Positions 22,492 to 23,858 of a DNA stretch of 23,858 bases are shown here, piece after piece (the first letter of the stretch is position 1; each line of letters starts with the position of its first letter). A program made the position numbers and the translations under genes. The stretch is from an uncultured Kiritimatiellota bacterium (GTDB taxonomy: Bacteria; Verrucomicrobiota; Kiritimatiellia; RFP12; UBA1067), in NCBI GenBank assembly GCA_934667425.1, contig CAKULV010000046.1:1-23858 (forward strand), read 5' to 3'. The notes below the pieces were generated by a model, which was not told the origin of the DNA, searched no databases, and saw only the letters and a list, made by a program, of their open reading frames with translations.

Positions 22492-23858
22492 ATGAAAATG
22501 CGAATCATGGGCGGAGTAATCTTCACGGCGAGCGCTGCGCTGGCGGCGCCGCTGACGACGCCGTGGGGCGAGAAGGTGACGAGCAAAAACGCCTGGCGGG
22601 AGTATCCGCGCCCCCAGCTCGTGCGCAGCGGCTGGACGAACCTGAACGGCGACTGGGACTACGCCGTGACGAGCGTCACGAACACGCCGGGACGTCCCGA
22701 AAAGTGGAACGGCAGGATCCGCGTGCCGTTCGCGATCGAGTCCGCGCTCTCCGGCGTGGAACGTCTGCTGAAGCCCGACGAGTTCCTCTGGTACACGCGC
22801 ATGATCGACTGCGCGAAGCGCCCCAACGAACGCATCCTCCTGCACTTCGGCGCGGTCGATTTCCGTGTGCAGGTCTTCGTCGGCCACCGCGAGGTGACGG
22901 ACGTGCCGCACGAAGGCGGGCAGGCCCCCTTCTCGCTCGACATCACGGATTGCGTGTCGGACGGCACGAACGAGCTCACGGTCTGCGTGTGGGACCCTAC
23001 GGAGGACTTCGTCAATTCGCGCGGCAAGCAGAGCTTCACGCCGAAGGGCTGCTTCTACACGCGCGTCTCCGGCATCTGGCAGACGGTGTGGCTGGAGAAC
23101 GTGCCGGAGACCTACCTCGCGGGCTACACGGTCGCGACGGACATCGACAAGGGGACGGTGACGCTCGCGTTCGACGTCCGCAGTCCGAAGTTCGCGAAGC
23201 CGGAGGTGACGGTCGAGGTCGCGGGCGTGAAGGGGACGACCGTGAACGGCGCGGTGACGCTCGCGCTGCCCGCGCCCGTCCGTCTCTGGAGTCCGGACGC
23301 GCCGAACCTCTACGACTTCACGGCGGCGTGCGGCACGGACGCGGTGAAGGGCTACTTCGGGATGCGCAAGATCACGACGCGCCGCGATGCGAAGGGCGTG
23401 CTGCGCTTCTTCCTTAACAACGAACCGGTCTTCCTGTTGGGCACGCTTGACCAGGGCTGGTGGCCGGACGGCCTCCTCACGCCGCCGAGCGAGGAGGCGA
23501 TGGCGTTCGACATCCAGACGCTGAAGGCGCTCGGCTTCAACATGATGCGCAAGCACATCAAGGTCGAGCCGGCGCGCTACTACTACCTCTGCGACAAGAT
23601 GGGTCTGATGGTCGTGCAGGATTTGCCGAGCGCGAATGGCGACGAGCGGTCGCCGTTCAAGGCGAAGACGGTGTCCGGCTACGGGCTTCAGCGGCGTGAG
23701 CTGAAGGAGATGATGGACGCCCTGCAGACGTTCCCCTCGATCGTGATGTGGGTGCCCTACAATGAGGGCTGGAGCCAGCCGGGGGCGTTCCTCACGCACG
23801 CGACGCTCGACTGGACGAAGCGCGACGACCCGACGCGGCTCGTGAACGGGCCGAGCGG
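22492..23858 (+). CDS. Secreted glycoside hydrolase family 2 enzyme, N-terminal 455 codons (cut by window edge)
   Basis: No stop is reached before the right edge. After a signal peptide (MKMRIMGGVIFTASAALA) come the three classic GH2 domains: the sugar-binding jelly roll (PRPQLVRSGWTNLNGDWDYA; FLWYTRMIDC; LLHFGAVDFRVQVFV; GCFYTRVSGIWQTVWLE), the immunoglobulin-like domain (about 220-300; VRLWSPDAPNLYDF), and the start of the TIM barrel (GFNMMRKHIKVEPARYYYLC). The acid/base is Glu425 in WVPYNEGW; the nucleophile lies beyond the window. GH2 includes beta-galactosidases, beta-mannosidases and beta-glucuronidases; the specificity is not readable here. The start has AGGAAAG about ten bases upstream. 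An 86-base gap separates it from the GH-A gene and holds only a weak CCGCTAAGCGG hairpin without a T-run, so read-through from the same operon is likely. Confidence 0.9.
   Translation, partial: MKMRIMGGVIFTASAALAAPLTTPWGEKVTSKNAWREYPRPQLVRSGWTNLNGDWDYAVTSVTNTPGRPEKWNGRIRVPFAIESALSGVERLLKPDEFLWYTRMIDCAKRPNERILLHFGAVDFRVQVFVGHREVTDVPHEGGQAPFSLDITDCVSDGTNELTVCVWDPTEDFVNSRGKQSFTPKGCFYTRVSGIWQTVWLENVPETYLAGYTVATDIDKGTVTLAFDVRSPKFAKPEVTVEVAGVKGTTVNGAVTLALPAPVRLWSPDAPNLYDFTAACGTDAVKGYFGMRKITTRRDAKGVLRFFLNNEPVFLLGTLDQGWWPDGLLTPPSEEAMAFDIQTLKALGFNMMRKHIKVEPARYYYLCDKMGLMVVQDLPSANGDERSPFKAKTVSGYGLQRRELKEMMDALQTFPSIVMWVPYNEGWSQPGAFLTHATLDWTKRDDPTRLVNGPS

Noticed and set aside
1..23858. tRNA, rRNA, CRISPR array, insertion sequence or phage genes
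   Set aside because: Read through on both strands; no transposase, integrase, repeat-spacer array or recognisable tRNA fold was found.

Overview
The window reads as part of a high-GC, probably strictly anaerobic, saccharolytic bacterium of the Verrucomicrobiota/Kiritimatiellota/Lentisphaerota type. This is an inference from gene content: glycyl-radical enzymes carrying export signals, a DUF4838 protein, very large beta-helix proteins, and secreted GH-A and GH2 glycosidases without SusC/D genes. No rRNA, tRNA or universal marker gene is present, so the phylum is not proven.

Layout. (1) 1-4905, minus strand: a tightly packed operon of two pyruvate-formate-lyase-type glycyl-radical enzymes (GREs) followed by their radical-SAM activase, which is cut by the left edge. 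All three begin with export-type leaders. The activase and the second GRE share a Tat-like leader that is also similar at DNA level. A strong extended -10 promoter and a 12-bp palindrome precede the operon. (2) 5045-9545, minus strand: a visibly AT-richer block holding a DUF234-type AAA ATPase, a beta-class DNA methyltransferase, a probable partner restriction endonuclease, and a NadS/HigA-like antitoxin whose RelE-like toxin survives only as a C-terminal stub. It looks like an acquired defence island. (3) 9573-15123, minus strand: a large secreted beta-strand-repeat protein followed by a secreted DUF4838 (alpha-glucuronidase-like) protein. (4) 15124-15556: a divergent regulatory region. (5) 15545-23858, plus strand: a three-module secreted beta-helix protein, a secreted clan GH-A glycosidase and a secreted GH2 enzyme that runs off the right edge.

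The central intergenic region is the most structured non-coding part. Each of the two divergent promoters is preceded by the same parts in the same order: GGAGGGTCGCGC, a poly-G tract (10 or 15 G), TTTATTGCAA, exactly 17 nt, then the -35 box. The two copies face away from each other. Both promoters drive a giant surface-type protein ending in GT-x-V-[VI]-[IL]-R, followed by glycan-hydrolase genes. This suggests two parallel binding-plus-hydrolysis modules that may be co-regulated or phase-variable.

The two candidates for something undescribed are the exported two-GRE/activase operon and the mirrored poly-G promoter module that heads paired beta-helix/glycosidase operons.
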